Notes: generated by a model from the letters alone, not told the origin. Counted from the stretch's first letter, positions 32,753 to 45,900 are shown. The stretch: 64,000 bases of DNA from Glossina fuscipes (GCF_014805625.2 NW_023998487.1:850620-914619); one strand, 5' to 3'. Numbers and translations: made by a program.

Positions 32753-34759
32753 CTTGAATAAAACTTTTTTATTATAAAACACTTCTTCACATTGCTTCAC
32801 AGAATATTTTCACACAAATTTTTTATTGAAGAATTTGGCGAACGTAAAATTTCAGTTTCTTTAATTTGAAGTAAACCATGAAATGAACACAAGTTATATA
32901 TGGTACCTACGTTCACTTTGTTCTCTTTCTTCGTACATCTCGACCATACCTACCCATCACTTAAAACGCAAAATCGATATGCTTTTGTTTTGCAAACGTT
33001 TGATACAGTGTAACAATTTAATAGGATACTTGCGGCACCACTGCAATTGATAATAGAAGCACCCAAAGGTTCTAAGATGTTACTACTTTGCATTTGAATA
33101 AAATGTTGGGACATCTTGTCCTTTAGTTGTTTTTGATAGAAAAGCACCATATCATCGACTCGAGTTTTTATGTACTAAAAAACATTAAATACTAACACAC
33201 GCTGGGTTTACATGGGTGAATATACGAATGCGGCTTTAAAATTGAATATGTCCAGTTGAATGAAATAAAAATATTGTTTCGTTTTGCATATGTAAATCTC
33301 AAGTTCCCCTAGGGGAAAAAAGCCTTAAAGTGTTACTCTTAATACGAATATTCCTTCTTACGCCTTACGGTACAGGAATCGTACCGTGGGTAGGTGTGCC
33401 ATGAATTTTGTAACGTATAGTGCTACATACTTTACAATGCTCCTAGGAGAACGAGTGACTGTCTTAACTTCAATGAACTGAAAATATTCTTTTAGCAGTA
33501 GAATTGTCAGAAATTCCCTGGAGGACACCATTTTAATACTGCCTGCATTGTTTTATTTTAAATTCCACACTAAGTTGATGTATATCGTAAATTTAGTAGA
33601 TTCATGATTCATTGGAGATTAACACAGCATGCACCTTAAAACCCTTCAAGCTACAAATTTAAAAAATTTGTAATTTAATTGGTCCCATTACCGAAACACT
33701 GCGGAAAATGGACTATTTGTTCAATGTGAAAAAATTGTATAGAAGTTAACCATGCCCTTTCACCGTTTCATTGATATATATGCTTGCAAAACACCACCGT
33801 TTTATAGATGCAGCCAATTACTAATTCAAATATAAAATCCCGAGAAGCAAGTTCAGTTTACGGTGTGCCTTTAGGAAATTATCATCCATTACCAAATCAC
33901 TTAGAAGATGAAAGTTACATGAGATTTGCTTCGAAATTTTTCTTGTTCGTCAGCAGTATTTTAACATAGAGCGAAGATTGAAAGATTAATTGGTCAGTCA
34001 GAGTATCGTATTCCAAACCGTCGCGTTACATACGTTAGAAACCATAGCTCAATAATCGCGACGAACGTACCCCAAAAATTAGTAATATAGATGCCATCTT
34101 TGTTAGAAAGGCAACTAATCGGACATTTTGACATAATAACTCTCGCATTCCATTCAAATATTTCGAAAGTCTTTCAATATAGTTGAAGCGTACACTATTC
34201 CATGATTAAAAGATAAAGACTATGATGCCTCTTCGGTAAATATAAAAATATTTGCATCTAAGTTTACCAGCGCCTCGAAATATACTTTCGTCAATTTAAA
34301 GGCGAGGGAAATTACAAGCTACGCAAAGTTGAGTGACGTCGGTTCTCCTCTGCTGGCAGGCTTGAAACACAAAAAAACCATAGACTAACAATAAATTTGT
34401 TAGGATATATTAATGAAGTTAAGCCTTAACAAATTCACGTCTAGTTACTATTTATGAGTTTCTCATAGAAAAGTTGTCTTCATTTCAAAGTAAAACTACT
34501 ATTACTTTCATTATCGAAGTAAAAGCTGACTCAAATCGTTTGGGCGAATGCAATAGTAATTTCGAAAACCTGGAATTGGTAACATATGAGACATGGAAAA
34601 TGAAAAATGGACTAATTTTAAGTTTGTAGTTTAGTTTTCTAAAATCTGTATATAAATTTAACGTTCGCAGTGAAATGCCGTAACCGTTATATTTATATGT
34701 AACCGTTATATTTAAAAATTGATCTCGAACGTTATAGTGTATCAAAATTTATTCTTTTT

Positions 34760-35165
34760 CAATACCTTAATTGCGCGCAGAAACAAGCTTAAAAATTTCC
34801 ATAAAATATACGAATTCTTGGCCAGTTTTAAATTTGGAATACTCCTTAGCATGTCCGCCAGTTCTTCTGTCCATCCGTCCGTTTGCACTAGTTTGTGGTA
34901 TTTGTGATAAACATTCACTCATCAGCGAAAATAAAGATATCACCTACAAATTTGCAAAAGAATTTGGAATTGACTTAAACTTGTTCAAAGGACACGCCTA
35001 CAATGCGAACATGCTTGTACGAGAAAAATTTTCATTTTGAAAATGGAAAAAATCAGTTCGTCCACGACATCTTACAGAGCATGAAAATTTTGTTCTTTTA
35101 CTTCTCTTGTGTTTTTTAAAGTAACGGTGATGGGTATAAAAGATGCGGTTACGACCGAATTTAAT
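34760..35165 (-). repeat. Dispersed TIR repeat, family R, copy 2
   Basis: Minus-strand start AAATTCGGTCGTAACCGCAT with TTATACCCATCACCGTTAC inside (35160-35121), then CAATTCCAAATTCTTTTGC and a GGACGGATGGACAG stretch as in copy 1. The far end is not clear. Confidence 0.6.
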
Positions 35166-35169
35166 TTTT

Positions 35170-36545
35170 TATTTGTTTATTTTACAAATGTGCGGTTGAT
35201 ATGCATTTATTTTATTTTTAGTTTTAATATGTGTATGTAAATCACCTCATCGAAAATAAACAAGCAGACCTATTCTTCTTTTAAACAGGGTAAATTGTCT
35301 CCGTCATATTTTTACATGACTCTAGCAACTCATGTTACTGTTTCTAATATCCTGCCATTGGATAGGCAGGATACGTAACGAACATACACAGCGGTACATC
35401 AATACGTTATTAATTTACTAATTTCTATAGAGTCGTATTCTAACACAACTATTTAAGGCTTTACATCGAACAAGTTATACAATATTTAAAAGAAGGGTCC
35501 TATTTCTATTGTTTCATCGAACCTTTTGACAGTTTAGTTTTCCATCGTTTTTGAACTCGTCTTCGGTTTACTGATATTAATTGTAAATCGTTTGATGATC
35601 AATTAAAAATCCCCGTCCACTGTAGTGTGTCCATTTCGGCTGCTTGTATATAATAGAAACATATGCAATAGCAATGTGTAGAAATATATTGTTGGATCAA
35701 AAGTGGTGGATCAGCAAAACTAAGACTAATAAGTAATGTATAAACGCGCAAACACGTAGCTTTAAGGAGGAACACTAAAAAATTGTACAAAAGCCCTAGT
35801 CCAAAAGAATAAACTTAACGTTTCTGCTCAATCAATTAGATGATCAATCTTCTTGTTACTAGCTAAGCTAATTGCAATTCTTATTCCTCTTCTTTTCTGC
35901 GCTGTTTGTTCAATATGAACTCAATTAGGGAACCCCTTACACCACGATCCAAAATCTCTAATGAACAACAAGCTTATTGCCATTGCATACTAACGATGTG
36001 TTTTCCTCCCCCACAGGGGTTATATTGTTTACTACAGGCATTTAAAACAAGCATGAAAATCAATTCAATCACTTACTAAACAAATTGCAAAGTTTCTAAG
36101 CCAATCGTTATTGGAAAAACCCAAAAATGTACATATTTTCAAATGATTAAAGCTTAAGGCAAAATATGAAAGCAGTCAAAGATATTAACATCATTCATGC
36201 CAATCACACAATAGCCATTAGTTCTGTGTCTACTCAATATACTCCTACGAACCGAAGGCTAAATTTCAAATTTGTTCATACTACTCAAGCACTCACATAT
36301 GCCGGCACATCAACAAAATTAGCATAGCATAATTGCATAACCAAAAAAATAAAAAGCAAAACGAGTGGATGAATAGATTTTTATTTTTAGGTTCTAGAGA
36401 GAATTTTCGAGCTGCTGTCAATTTCATCGCAATTCGTTCATGTGCAAAAACTAAGTGCTGAAGCGAGAAAATGTAGCCAAAAAATCCTTGCATCATTGAG
36501 CAACCGGTTGAAAGTTCTATTGACAAAATGAGTAAAAACAAGTAA
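35170..36545. other. No gene recognised
   Basis: AT-rich; short frames only. Confidence 0.55.
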
Positions 36546-36547
36546 GA

Positions 36548-37510
36548 AAACTAGATTCGGCCGTGACCGAGTTTTGCACAGCCACCACCTACTAAAAAAG
36601 TAAAAGAACTAAGTTTTCATGCTATGTAATATTGGGTGGGCGTGGGTGATTTTTGCTACTTTCTAATAAAAATGGAAATTTATAAGGGGTATTATGCGTG
36701 CACATTATGCGTAACCAGCAAACAACACGGAAAGCAAAGATGTTAGCAGTGTTTGTCGTATACACGTGTGGGCGTTGTAGGCGTGTCCCTTGCCCGGCTT
36801 AGGTTATTTCCATTTTTTTATGAACTATGTGTAAGCAATGTATTCATTTTTGCGAACGGGAGAATGTTTACCACAGATTATTGAGCAGACGGACAGATGG
36901 ACAGACTAACAGGTGCACATGCTTTGTTGTATTCTGAATTTGAAACCAGATTAGAATTTATGTATTTTATAGTGTTTTTAAGACTTGCTTGTGCGCGTTT
37001 TAAAGGTATTAAAAGAAAATAAAGTTTTGATACGTTGTAATATTGGGCAGTCGTGGTCAATTTTCTTATTTTTGCAATGATACTACAGCATCGTCCATAG
37101 AATATGTATTTAAATTTTTGCAGATTTATCTGCTGTTGTGCATTAGTAATGAGCCAAAACCTAATTTTTTATTTCTTTTGAAAACGTTAGTTTACGTGGT
37201 ACTGTAAGCGTCTCCTTCGATCGATGTAGCCCATCGTCAATACCAACTTGCGTGCAGAAATTTCCTATGCTTTTGCCAAAATATAAGTTGACAGCATCAT
37301 TCTTGCGGCAAGGGGAATGTTTATAACAGATTTTACCCAGAACGGGAGACGGACGTGCGGACATGCTTGAATCGCTTCAGAATTTAATGCTTATTATTGA
37401 ATATATACGCATGTGTATATTTTGAGGGGGCTCTGACGCTTCCTTCTGGGCGTTGCAAAAATTTTGACATAATGAATACACCTCTCATCTTTTAGTGATG
37501 GGTATAATAA
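36548..37510 (+). repeat. Family R repeats, two copies in tandem
   Basis: The first begins AGATTCGGCCGTGACCGAG at about 36550. The landmark TGTAATATTGGG followed by a GTGG(G/T)(T/C) stretch and a T-rich tract appears at about 36627 and again at about 37038, so two bodies lie head to tail. The second ends with CTCTGACGCTTCC, GACATAATGAATACACC and a final GTGATGGGTATAAT, the terminal inverted end. Confidence 0.6.
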
Positions 37511-37514
37511 TAAT

Positions 37515-38195
37515 TTACTTCTTCTCAAAAATTGTTTATCTGTATGCTGTTCGACGTACAGGTCGTATTAATACAAGTAAGATTTCGAGTTGCTTTATTT
37601 AGTCGTATTATCTACCACGCATTCATCCGCCTGCGTATTCCGATTTTCATGCGAATCCTGCAAATTCGTGCAGTAGAGATAGAAAGTTAAGGGTTGAAGA
37701 ATATCATCGTAGGTAAGCTATCAAATTTTAACATTGTCGTATTTTCCTTACAAACATACTTAAAAACAGGAAGAAGTGTACTCGGGAGAACCTAAATTTC
37801 GCAAAGCTACTTTCAATCGTTAAGTGTCTGCAATAAATGCGTGAAACAAACTCTTCTTCGGACTAAATAAAAATTCAGAGCAAATTTGATTCATTCATCG
37901 ATGCTCTTATAGCAAGCATAAATCTCGCGGCACATATTTTGAAATTGCTGAGTATCTCAGAGATGCTTTAAGCCTCCCTTTATAAACTGCTACCTAATTA
38001 TTAAATATTTTTCTGTTTTTTCTTGTTTACTTGCAATGACATAGCATTGCTATTATCTGTATTTACTTTGCATCTAACCGTTTATATGTATTTATGTATA
38101 TTAAGTTCATAAGCCTTGCCAAATATATATGAAGGTATAATCAAATGGAATGAAATTTGCCTGTCAACTACGTTCCGTTTGCTCACTTTTTTTTT
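37515..38195. other. No gene recognised
   Basis: AT-rich spacer between family R copies. Confidence 0.5.
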
Positions 38196-38199
38196 AATT

Positions 38200-38815
38200 T
38201 CATATATGTGCTTTTATACCATGAGGGGCCAAAAAGAAATTAGGAAAGTTACGATAAAATCATTGAAAAAGAAAAACGAAAATATATATTATTTTGATAT
38301 TTTGTAATATGGAGTGGGATCGAGTTTTTCTATTTTTTTACATGCATAGTACAATAAAATCCACACAATAGACTCTGGAATTTTTATTTCTCAGCCTGTT
38401 ATACTTTGTGAATAATACGCAAAAAACCTAACTTTTTCGCATCTGGAAATGTGTGTCTTGTACTGTAGGGTGGTATTTATGGTAAACTTGGAGCCAATAT
38501 ACTAGTTTTTCCGACCACAGACGTTGCACGCACGCATAGATGCAGACGCTCAAATCGAATAAAGAACGTATTTGGTTTAGAGGGTTTGTGAAACTTCCTT
38601 GTGGGTGTTGCAAGTGTTTTGACAAAAGGAATGTACCTTCAACCTATTGGTATTAGAAATAGAAATCGGCCTATGCGTGAAGCGAAAATATTAATGGAAA
38701 CAAATAGCAAAAAATGTGTTTACCGTAGCCAGACAAACATGGTTCAGAAATTGATGCAAGCTTTTTAACAAATTGAACATGCCCTCATACTTCAGCGATG
38801 GGTATAAAAATCCGC
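38200..38815 (+). repeat. Family R repeat, interrupted copy
   Basis: Carries TTTTGATATTTTGTAATAT near 38293, a TGTGAAACTTCCTTGTGGG block near 38587 and GACAAAAGGAATGTACC near 38620. The final GCGATGGGTATAA end comes only at about 38797, after about 120 bp of other sequence. Confidence 0.5.
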
Positions 38816-38819
38816 TACA

Positions 38820-41230
38820 TCTACCCAGCAGTATAAAGTATGAAAAATTAGGCTTTCCCCCTCTATCAGTCTTTTTAGAATACCGGTGTTGGCTGGAAAT
38901 GATTCGGTCGCCATAGTAAATAATTTTCTTACTTGCTCTTAAGGTAATCATATGCGGTAATCAATAATAGAAAATATTGATTCCTTATTAGTTTTAAATG
39001 CACGGTGAAGAGTTTGTGAGACTAGCCAAATCGGTTGAAGAATCTACGTCAACTTTCAAAGTGCATAATAGTAAGATAATTTTTTTTTTACCCATCGTAG
39101 GAAATAGTAATATTGTTTTTACGAATAAAGGGGTATATTAATTTTGCCAAGTACACGAAATCAGCTGATGTCCCGTTTGTCACCACGTGAGCCGATCGCC
39201 ACGATGCACCCCTGCTCTGTGTCGCTCTTTTACGACTTTAATTGTGACTTTAAAACTTGCTCTTAAGTAATTGTGTGCCAATATGGGAGTACGCGTGTGA
39301 TTATATAATAAATTTTTCTCGTTACTTGCTTTGGTTGCAATTCACAACAAGAACAAAAAAATGTAATATCCTACAAAAAAAAAGAAGAAAGAGAAACTCT
39401 AGGCTCTCTTACATCTGCAATCGCTAAGTTAGAAAATTGAACATCAATAGAATTTCCGCTAATAGTAATAATAATATTTCACATTTGACTTAGCCACATA
39501 TAAAAAAAATCGTCGTATAGCGTAAAGTATTTGTGTATTTAATGCTTTGGAGAATAAAATAATAATCTCGTTAAATACGCATACAGATCTATAATCATGC
39601 TCACATTTATACGCAGGTGGTTATGATCCTCTTCATATGAATTGCCGAAACAAGTATCAAAATAGGGCTTGTTGTGGTAATCAGCAATATTTATTATACC
39701 TCATTAGAAATTTCCAGAACTTGAGACGACGCCCTTAATATTACTCTCGAAGCATTTTTTGCAGGCCTTCGTTGCCAATACTTTCTCTGAATTTTTTTTC
39801 ATAACATTAACTGATTTATCATTTTCCACGAAGTTTTTTTGTTAAAAAGAGAAGGCCATCATCATCATCAAGGTAATACATCTGAAGTTTATGAAGTTTC
39901 GGTGCTGATCATAATTTCTTTTTTAGTAAAGAATTCCTGTTTAATAATGCATTAACTAAAACATTTACCGAAGTATGAAAAGTGGATTCATGGGGTGAAT
40001 AATAATCTCTGAAGATTGTTATATTACCATGATTTCCTTTCCTTGATTTTTGAAATTTTTGGATGTTGACAACAGTTAGCCTGTCTGACTAACTTATAAA
40101 CAGACTAATGCACGAGCTAAACAGTAAGTAGTCTGTTAGAAATGAAAGAGAAGAGCAAACAGCATTGAAAAGAGAGTTTGAAAACAGCATTTGGAAGCAT
40201 TAGCAGGCTTGTAAAAGTTCGCACGAATGTACAGATGAAATGACGAATTTAGATGAAATTAGAAGAATGGTGAGATGCAGCGGCGGGCAATGCAGACTAA
40301 AGGAACAGGTGCAAAGGTGAAGAAGGACGACCATACGCAAAGACAAAAAAAAGAAGCGCCGTCGAGGGAAGGATCGATATGTGAAGGAACAGACGGGCAA
40401 AGAAATAAACGCGAAAAAGAAAGAAGCTTGATTTAGATGGGTAGAGATCGATATATAAGGAAGCAAAATCGGACAAATGGAAAGAATCAGCCAAGATAAC
40501 ATTGGGATGAATTTACCTAAGAGCAGACAGAGAGATGAGGAGATGTCCGAACATGTAGATGAGCTATATTTTCATTTGTAACGAACCGAATGGAAAAGCT
40601 AATACATAGTTATCACCCGGAAATTAAATATGAAGCAAAGAAAAATATATGGACGGCGGCGCTTCCGTAGCTTCCATATGTAGATTGAATAATAGCAACT
40701 ATTAATCCAGCGTTCAAAAGAACGTTATTCTTTAATCTATAAGTGAAATTTCCTTAAGCTAACTTTAATAAATCGTTAACAATTTATCTGTACATTGATT
40801 TAAACAAGACAGAAAATCACACACATGCATTTGTATAATCGCATACAAAAAATTGCTCTCGACTCCTTTTAATTCTTTACTTCTGGATTGTGGTCCTTTT
40901 ATCGAGAACGTTAAATAATATTAATGTGAAACTCATGTAATTTTTGCTGGTATGCATGTACGTATAAACTTGTAGGTTAATACGAATTTATCGCATATTA
41001 TTTTTATTGCCAGCAATTTGTCTTAACTTTTTATGTAAAGATTTATTCATTCCTTTATTTATGCTATGAATGGGATGTAATCGTACACGGCTTTTGCACT
41101 TAAAATATTTATTTTTTATTTAATTTTATTTACCATCTCCTATTACATGAGCAGTTGGTCATTAAAATTATTCAAGGGTGTATATATAGGTATATATTTG
41201 TAGGCATAAAAGAAAGCTTTACAACATCAT
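38820..41230. other. No gene recognised
   Basis: AT-rich. The plus strand at about 40130-40560 is strongly purine-biased, which creates long open frames on the minus strand without coding meaning. Confidence 0.5.
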
Positions 41231-41232
41231 AG

Positions 41233-41430
41233 TAGACCCATCTTTAACCGTCCAACACCACTTTGCTTAATGGAGGTGCTCCTACGAGCATGCGGCTTGG
41301 GGCCAAAAACATCGCGGCCAAATTTTATCGAAATGTTTTAAAAATTACGACTTGAAGATTGAACAAAAGAAGCCTACACGGAGAGACAATCGTAGATTTA
41401 GAAAGTTATTGTGAATAAAAGATGGGTCTA
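41233..41430. mobile_element. Short TIR element (MITE candidate) with TA duplication
   Basis: GACCCATCTTT after TA at the left end and AAAGATGGGTC before TA at the right end give an 11-bp perfect terminal inverted repeat with TA at both borders, about 194 bp inside. TA target duplications are typical of Tc1/mariner-type elements. The interior is more GC-rich than its surroundings. Only one copy is seen in the window. Confidence 0.45.
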
Positions 41431-41433
41431 TCT

Positions 41434-43080
41434 CAAATCTTTGGAGTATTTTGTATTTCCGCGCAAGACTTAACATACCTCCTTTTATTGAAAGCAACGT
41501 AGGATGCAATGAAGTTGACTAGAGTATGTTTGTTGCTGTCTCGAGTAGCAGTACATATCTCGATTACCGATTAAAAATATTGTTGTCTCTTCATATCTCG
41601 AAAGTAGAAAAATGGCTCTCTCCTCTTGTCGCCAGGAAGAGAACACCTGCGTTTAATAGTTCTTTCTAAAGCCCACAATAAAGAAATCGAGACAACGGAA
41701 TAATAATTGTAAACTATTTCCAGCCAATCCGCCAAAATTACTATAAAAAAGACTTGTTTCGTTAAAAGAATAAACTTGTCTGCGCTCAAATTTTATTGAC
41801 GACCGTCATACTATTACATGCGGAGTTTCTGGGTTTTCTAGGCAAAAAGGTGAATATATATAATATCATATGTATAAATATAACTTTAATCAACCATTTC
41901 TTTTTTGAAGTCAACTTTCCCCTTAAAGTGGGATCAGCGTCACTCCTATTACCACTTCCTACCCAAGTTCTCTCCGCTTTCATTGGTTGTTGTTCTCGAC
42001 GACTGAAATCAATTGTCTGACTACTTTTGATGTTTGGTTCTTTTCTTGCCCCATGTTAAGTTGTTGTCAATCCGTGCTTTAACACTGTGGCTTTATCCAT
42101 TCTGAACCACAATCTTCTGGCCACTGTCCATCTTTAAAAAAACGGCTCTGTGCTATTTCATATTAGCTTAGTAGGTAAAAAAGTTTATCGACTTTTGGTC
42201 GACCAGAGAACGTCACATTTTTAAAATCAAAAAAGCGAGCGAAAGCGACCAAACCATCTACGTGTTATCGATTTTGTCAAACGACCCCTTCCATAAGCGC
42301 TACAAATTTCATTAGCTTACCATGCAATGTTCGTTTGGTAGAGATTTTTTTTTAGATTTTTGGATTATTTGAATATAAAGTATGACACTAGGCTCAAAAT
42401 TTTGAAGTCTCCATGCTAAATTAGAAAAAGCATTGTTATTACAAGCAACATATTGAAACTTAGCACTTATTGGCAGTCGAATATTCGATGCAAGGCACAA
42501 GCATAAGCGTTGCTAGTAACGCCGGGTAAAGAATTATTATATGATCAACTGCCTATGAAGAAATTTCAATTGTATGTAATTCTCATACAGTGAATAATGC
42601 TTTCGAAATAGGAATTCAGAGAAAGTTCTCATGGTAACGATGAAGAATATTTTGTAGCTTTTAAAAAGTACATTTTTTCTTCTTAACGATCAAAAGAAAG
42701 ACAATTAAGGTATGGACTATGATAAGTGGATTACATTACCTTTGGTATGCTGACTACTTTAAAATGTGTTGATAGTTATAAATATATTCAAAAAACACAT
42801 TTCACAGAAGGGAGAAATAAGAAAACGCAAAGTGATTTAAAGAAAATGCTACCACAACTTTTTTCTTTTACATTTAGTTTCAGTCATTGTCCCTCTTTAC
42901 CTTCGGAATAGCAGTTTAAAAATATTTTTTTATTTATTTTTTCCAATTTTTCGGGCAACAGACACTTTGCTTGGTGAAACCGCATTTCTTCTTTTGGCAT
43001 AATTCTGATGGAAAATATGTATATATAACAAAATATATATACGACAAGTATTTATTCATAGAGTATGTTAGAGTTCTTCC
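41434..43080. other. No gene recognised
   Basis: AT-rich; the minus frame 41786-41983 (starting MKAERTWVGSG) and others are unrecognised. Confidence 0.5.
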
Positions 43081-43468
43081 TATTTACCAACAATTGCTGG
43101 TGTGCTTCTATACTTTCTGGTTTGTTGAAATTTTAATCAAAAAGCCCTAAGTCTTTGGCCATCACAACAAACATTGTTTTTTTTTTTTTTTTTCTTACAT
43201 TATATATCAATCAAATTATATATANNNNNNNNNNNNNNNNNNNNNNNNNNNNNNNNNNNNNNNNNNNNNNNNNNNNNNNNNNNNNNNNNNNNNNNNNNNN
43301 NNNNNNNNNNNNNNNNNNNNNNNNTATTTACCAACAATTGCTTGTGTGCTTATATACTTTCTGGTTTGTTGAAATTTTAATCCAAAAGCCCTAAGTCTTT
43401 GGCCATCACAACAAACATTGTTTTTTTTTTTTTTTTTCTTACATTATATATCAATCAAATTATATATA
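43081..43468 (+). repeat. Near-identical 144-bp segments on both sides of a 100-N gap
   Basis: 43081-43224 and 43325-43468 are the same sequence with only a few differences (for example GCTGGTGTGC against GCTTGTGTGC), separated by exactly 100 N at 43225-43324. This fits an assembly join of overlapping ends or two haplotypes better than a biological duplication. Confidence 0.85.
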
Positions 43469-43469
43469 G

Positions 43470-44450
43470 TTATCAATCTGAAAAACATACATGTAGTGTG
43501 ATCATATTTTTTGTGCTGAGCACCCACATACTAACGGAATGCAGGCAAAAGCTTAGGGAGCTTTTTAATTTCCCGAGCGTCCATGTATGGGATCAATACA
43601 AAATACTTCAGTTTGAAGATTCGTCTCTACATCATTCTCGTGCTCTCTTATTTTTTAAAGTTCAATGTTATTATAACAAGTAAATAATCGAATAAGTGGC
43701 AATTAAAAAACCTACCCATTATAAAAATGTGTAATGATATATATAAATTTTTTTCAAAACGTCTGATCCCTTTTGTTTCAAAACATATATATCATTCCTT
43801 TCGCTAGAATAATCATAGTGATTGAAATGGAACTTAAGCAAACATTATCCAAATAGAAAACAACCTACGGAGTCCTGCTGCTATCGAGGTTATATGACTA
43901 TGTACTTAATTGTTTTATTATATAATTTGTTTTGATAACGAAGACGATAAATATTTTACCTCTAACTTTTACGTATCTAAGTGTTCAGATATTTCTCATT
44001 GGAACCTCATAAGGCTGGAATGGTCGTTTCTTGCAATGTTGTTGCCAATGTGATGATTTTTCTCCTAAGTTCCTAAAATTTTTGGCGCAACTTATGTCAA
44101 CTACATTTTCAATCGGAGGTTTTGCCTCCTTTCTCTGCGTTATGTACATCGTATACATGACGTAATGCTCTGTTATTTCTTTCCATTTCTAATAATATAG
44201 AGTGAAGCAAACATATATTCTTGAATAAGTATGTAAATGATCCATTCAAAATTTACTTTTCCTACAACAGAACTAGATTTCAACTTCAAGTGCCAACCAC
44301 ATTTTTCGGATTAATTTGCTTGGATGTATTATCTACATCAAGAGGCGTATGTTGAAAGCCTACGTTTTTATAATATTCTAGTCATACAAACAAATTGTCC
44401 CTCGAAATTCAATCGTTAAGATGTCAGCTTTTATAAACCACTTGCTTTTT
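43470..44450. other. No gene recognised
   Basis: AT-rich, no domain or repeat end identified. Confidence 0.5.
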
Positions 44451-44454
44451 ATAG

Positions 44455-44587
44455 GAGCCGACGGTGGAATTGTTTGAAAGTTCTGCACCTCTTACTGAAG
44501 AGCTTTCGGAAGGTAGTGGCAACAGCTAGTTCCGGAAGCAGATCCGGCTCTTCCAAGCCAAGGCCTGCGAAAAAGATTCGGGGTTAA
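44455..44587 (+). other. Possible terminal exon or transposon remnant, unidentified
   Basis: A GC-richer island starts right after TTGCTTTTTATAG, a fair splice acceptor. One frame runs 44 codons to TAA at 44587 with a Ser/Gly/Lys/Arg tail (SSGSRSGSSKPRPAKKIRG). Another frame in the same stretch ends at TAG 44529 with an acidic tail (LTEELSEGSGNS). At most one can be real. No upstream exon is recognised. Confidence 0.2.
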
Positions 44588-44589
44588 AC

Positions 44590-45900
44590 ATTAAGAAATT
44601 GAACTCTCTACTGCATACAGAATTTTTTAAGCTTTTTCATTGTGAATGAATACTGTATACTGGTCGTGGGTTTAAATCTCAAGTATGGTAAGGTTTGTAA
44701 TAATTGTTTTGAATAGCTAGATGCTAGTGCTTTAACCTTTTTAGCCTTACAATTTATTTCTCTCGCTAAATGAATAATAATAATACTGTTTTTGTTCTAT
44801 TATTATATTTTCATTTCTTTTTCTTTTACGTCAACGGATTTAATGTATATATTAAATCTGATTGGGCTTTGATTTAAATGATCTTTCAATACTTTTGGGA
44901 AATGAAAGGTTATTTCCCCACAACATTCTTGCTTTGCTTCTCTGTCCTTAATTCCACCTTTTATCATATCATTTCCTACATAATCAACATCGCAAGACCC
45001 ATCGAGAATTTTCACGCTTCCACATCGTTTCTATTAACATAACGCAAACAATTAAATCTTTTCTATCCAATTTCTTTTAAATGTTTCGTATTCACATCAT
45101 ATCATTATTGTGTTAGTTTAACAGGAATTTTTTTGTGTTTGCTAAAAATTACTTTTTTTCCTTTTCGTTCGTCTTTCGCGTTAAAAAGTTAACTTCTAAA
45201 GAAATTTTCACTTTACTAATTTTGTCAACGTTTACATAAGCTAAGGCTAGCCATATGATTTTGCTTTAGGAACGTACGTAAGCTATGTGTTAAACTGAAC
45301 GCATTCATTATGTTCAGCGCATAAAAAGCCAGGCTCAGTAAACACATTTTTTTTTTTTTTTTTGACAATTGCTTATATTTGGTTCTTTTGTTAAACCATA
45401 TTGATTTCATGGCTGAGAAATATCAACAGATCATGTGAGCATCCGAGTTGATTTCTGACCTGTCGAAAATATCGTCTTAAGGCTACCTACCATCTGTTAA
45501 TTACAATCGATTCTTACGGTTGAATAAAAATTCTAAAATATTATTCCATTTACTTCTACAAAAACACAACAATTGCGCAGACAATACTTACTATTGGAAT
45601 ATTTAGCGCGCATACATTAACTTTTATCATATTGTTTATATTATTTATATTGAAACATATATTCCTTCTCTTTTGTTGACATGTTTTTCATCACATGAAA
45701 AAAACTATATGTTTATTCTTAACTCTCTCCTGCTAAATTGAAAATCACATTAAGATTATTCTATCATGTTAATATTTTAAGTGGGGAAAAGAACTCTACA
45801 ATGAGTTGTAGATTTGGGACAACATATATGTAAATTATAGAATTTTCGAAACTTAAAAAAGGTTGCCACTCCTCCAGTTGCGTCTGTTAAATTGAGGATC
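44590..45900. other. No gene recognised
   Basis: AT-rich spacer up to the MITE. Confidence 0.5.

Larger units (their letters stand above)
32241..33119. repeat. 20-bp inverted repeat pair 840 bp apart
   Basis: ACAAGATGTCCCAACATTTT at 32241-32260 and its exact reverse complement at 33100-33119; weaker similarity extends a further 10 bases or so on each side. Both copies read KMSQHF in an open frame in their own orientation. Confidence 0.7.
29655..34755. other. No gene recognised (5.1 kb)
   Basis: AT-rich. A TGTAGGTAGGG...CGTTACA stretch (about 29689-29896) followed by TTGGCGCCA could be a small LTR remnant with primer site, but no duplication or second copy supports it. The minus frame 31126-31446 (106 codons, with a Lys/Glu-rich C-terminal part SERKKEKKGPETAKK) is unrecognised. 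A 20-bp inverted repeat joins 32241 and 33100. Confidence 0.45.

Noticed and set aside
40200..40502. Minus-strand frame rich in Ser, Leu, Phe and Cys
   Set aside because: Explained by the purine-rich plus strand; no signal, start context or domain.
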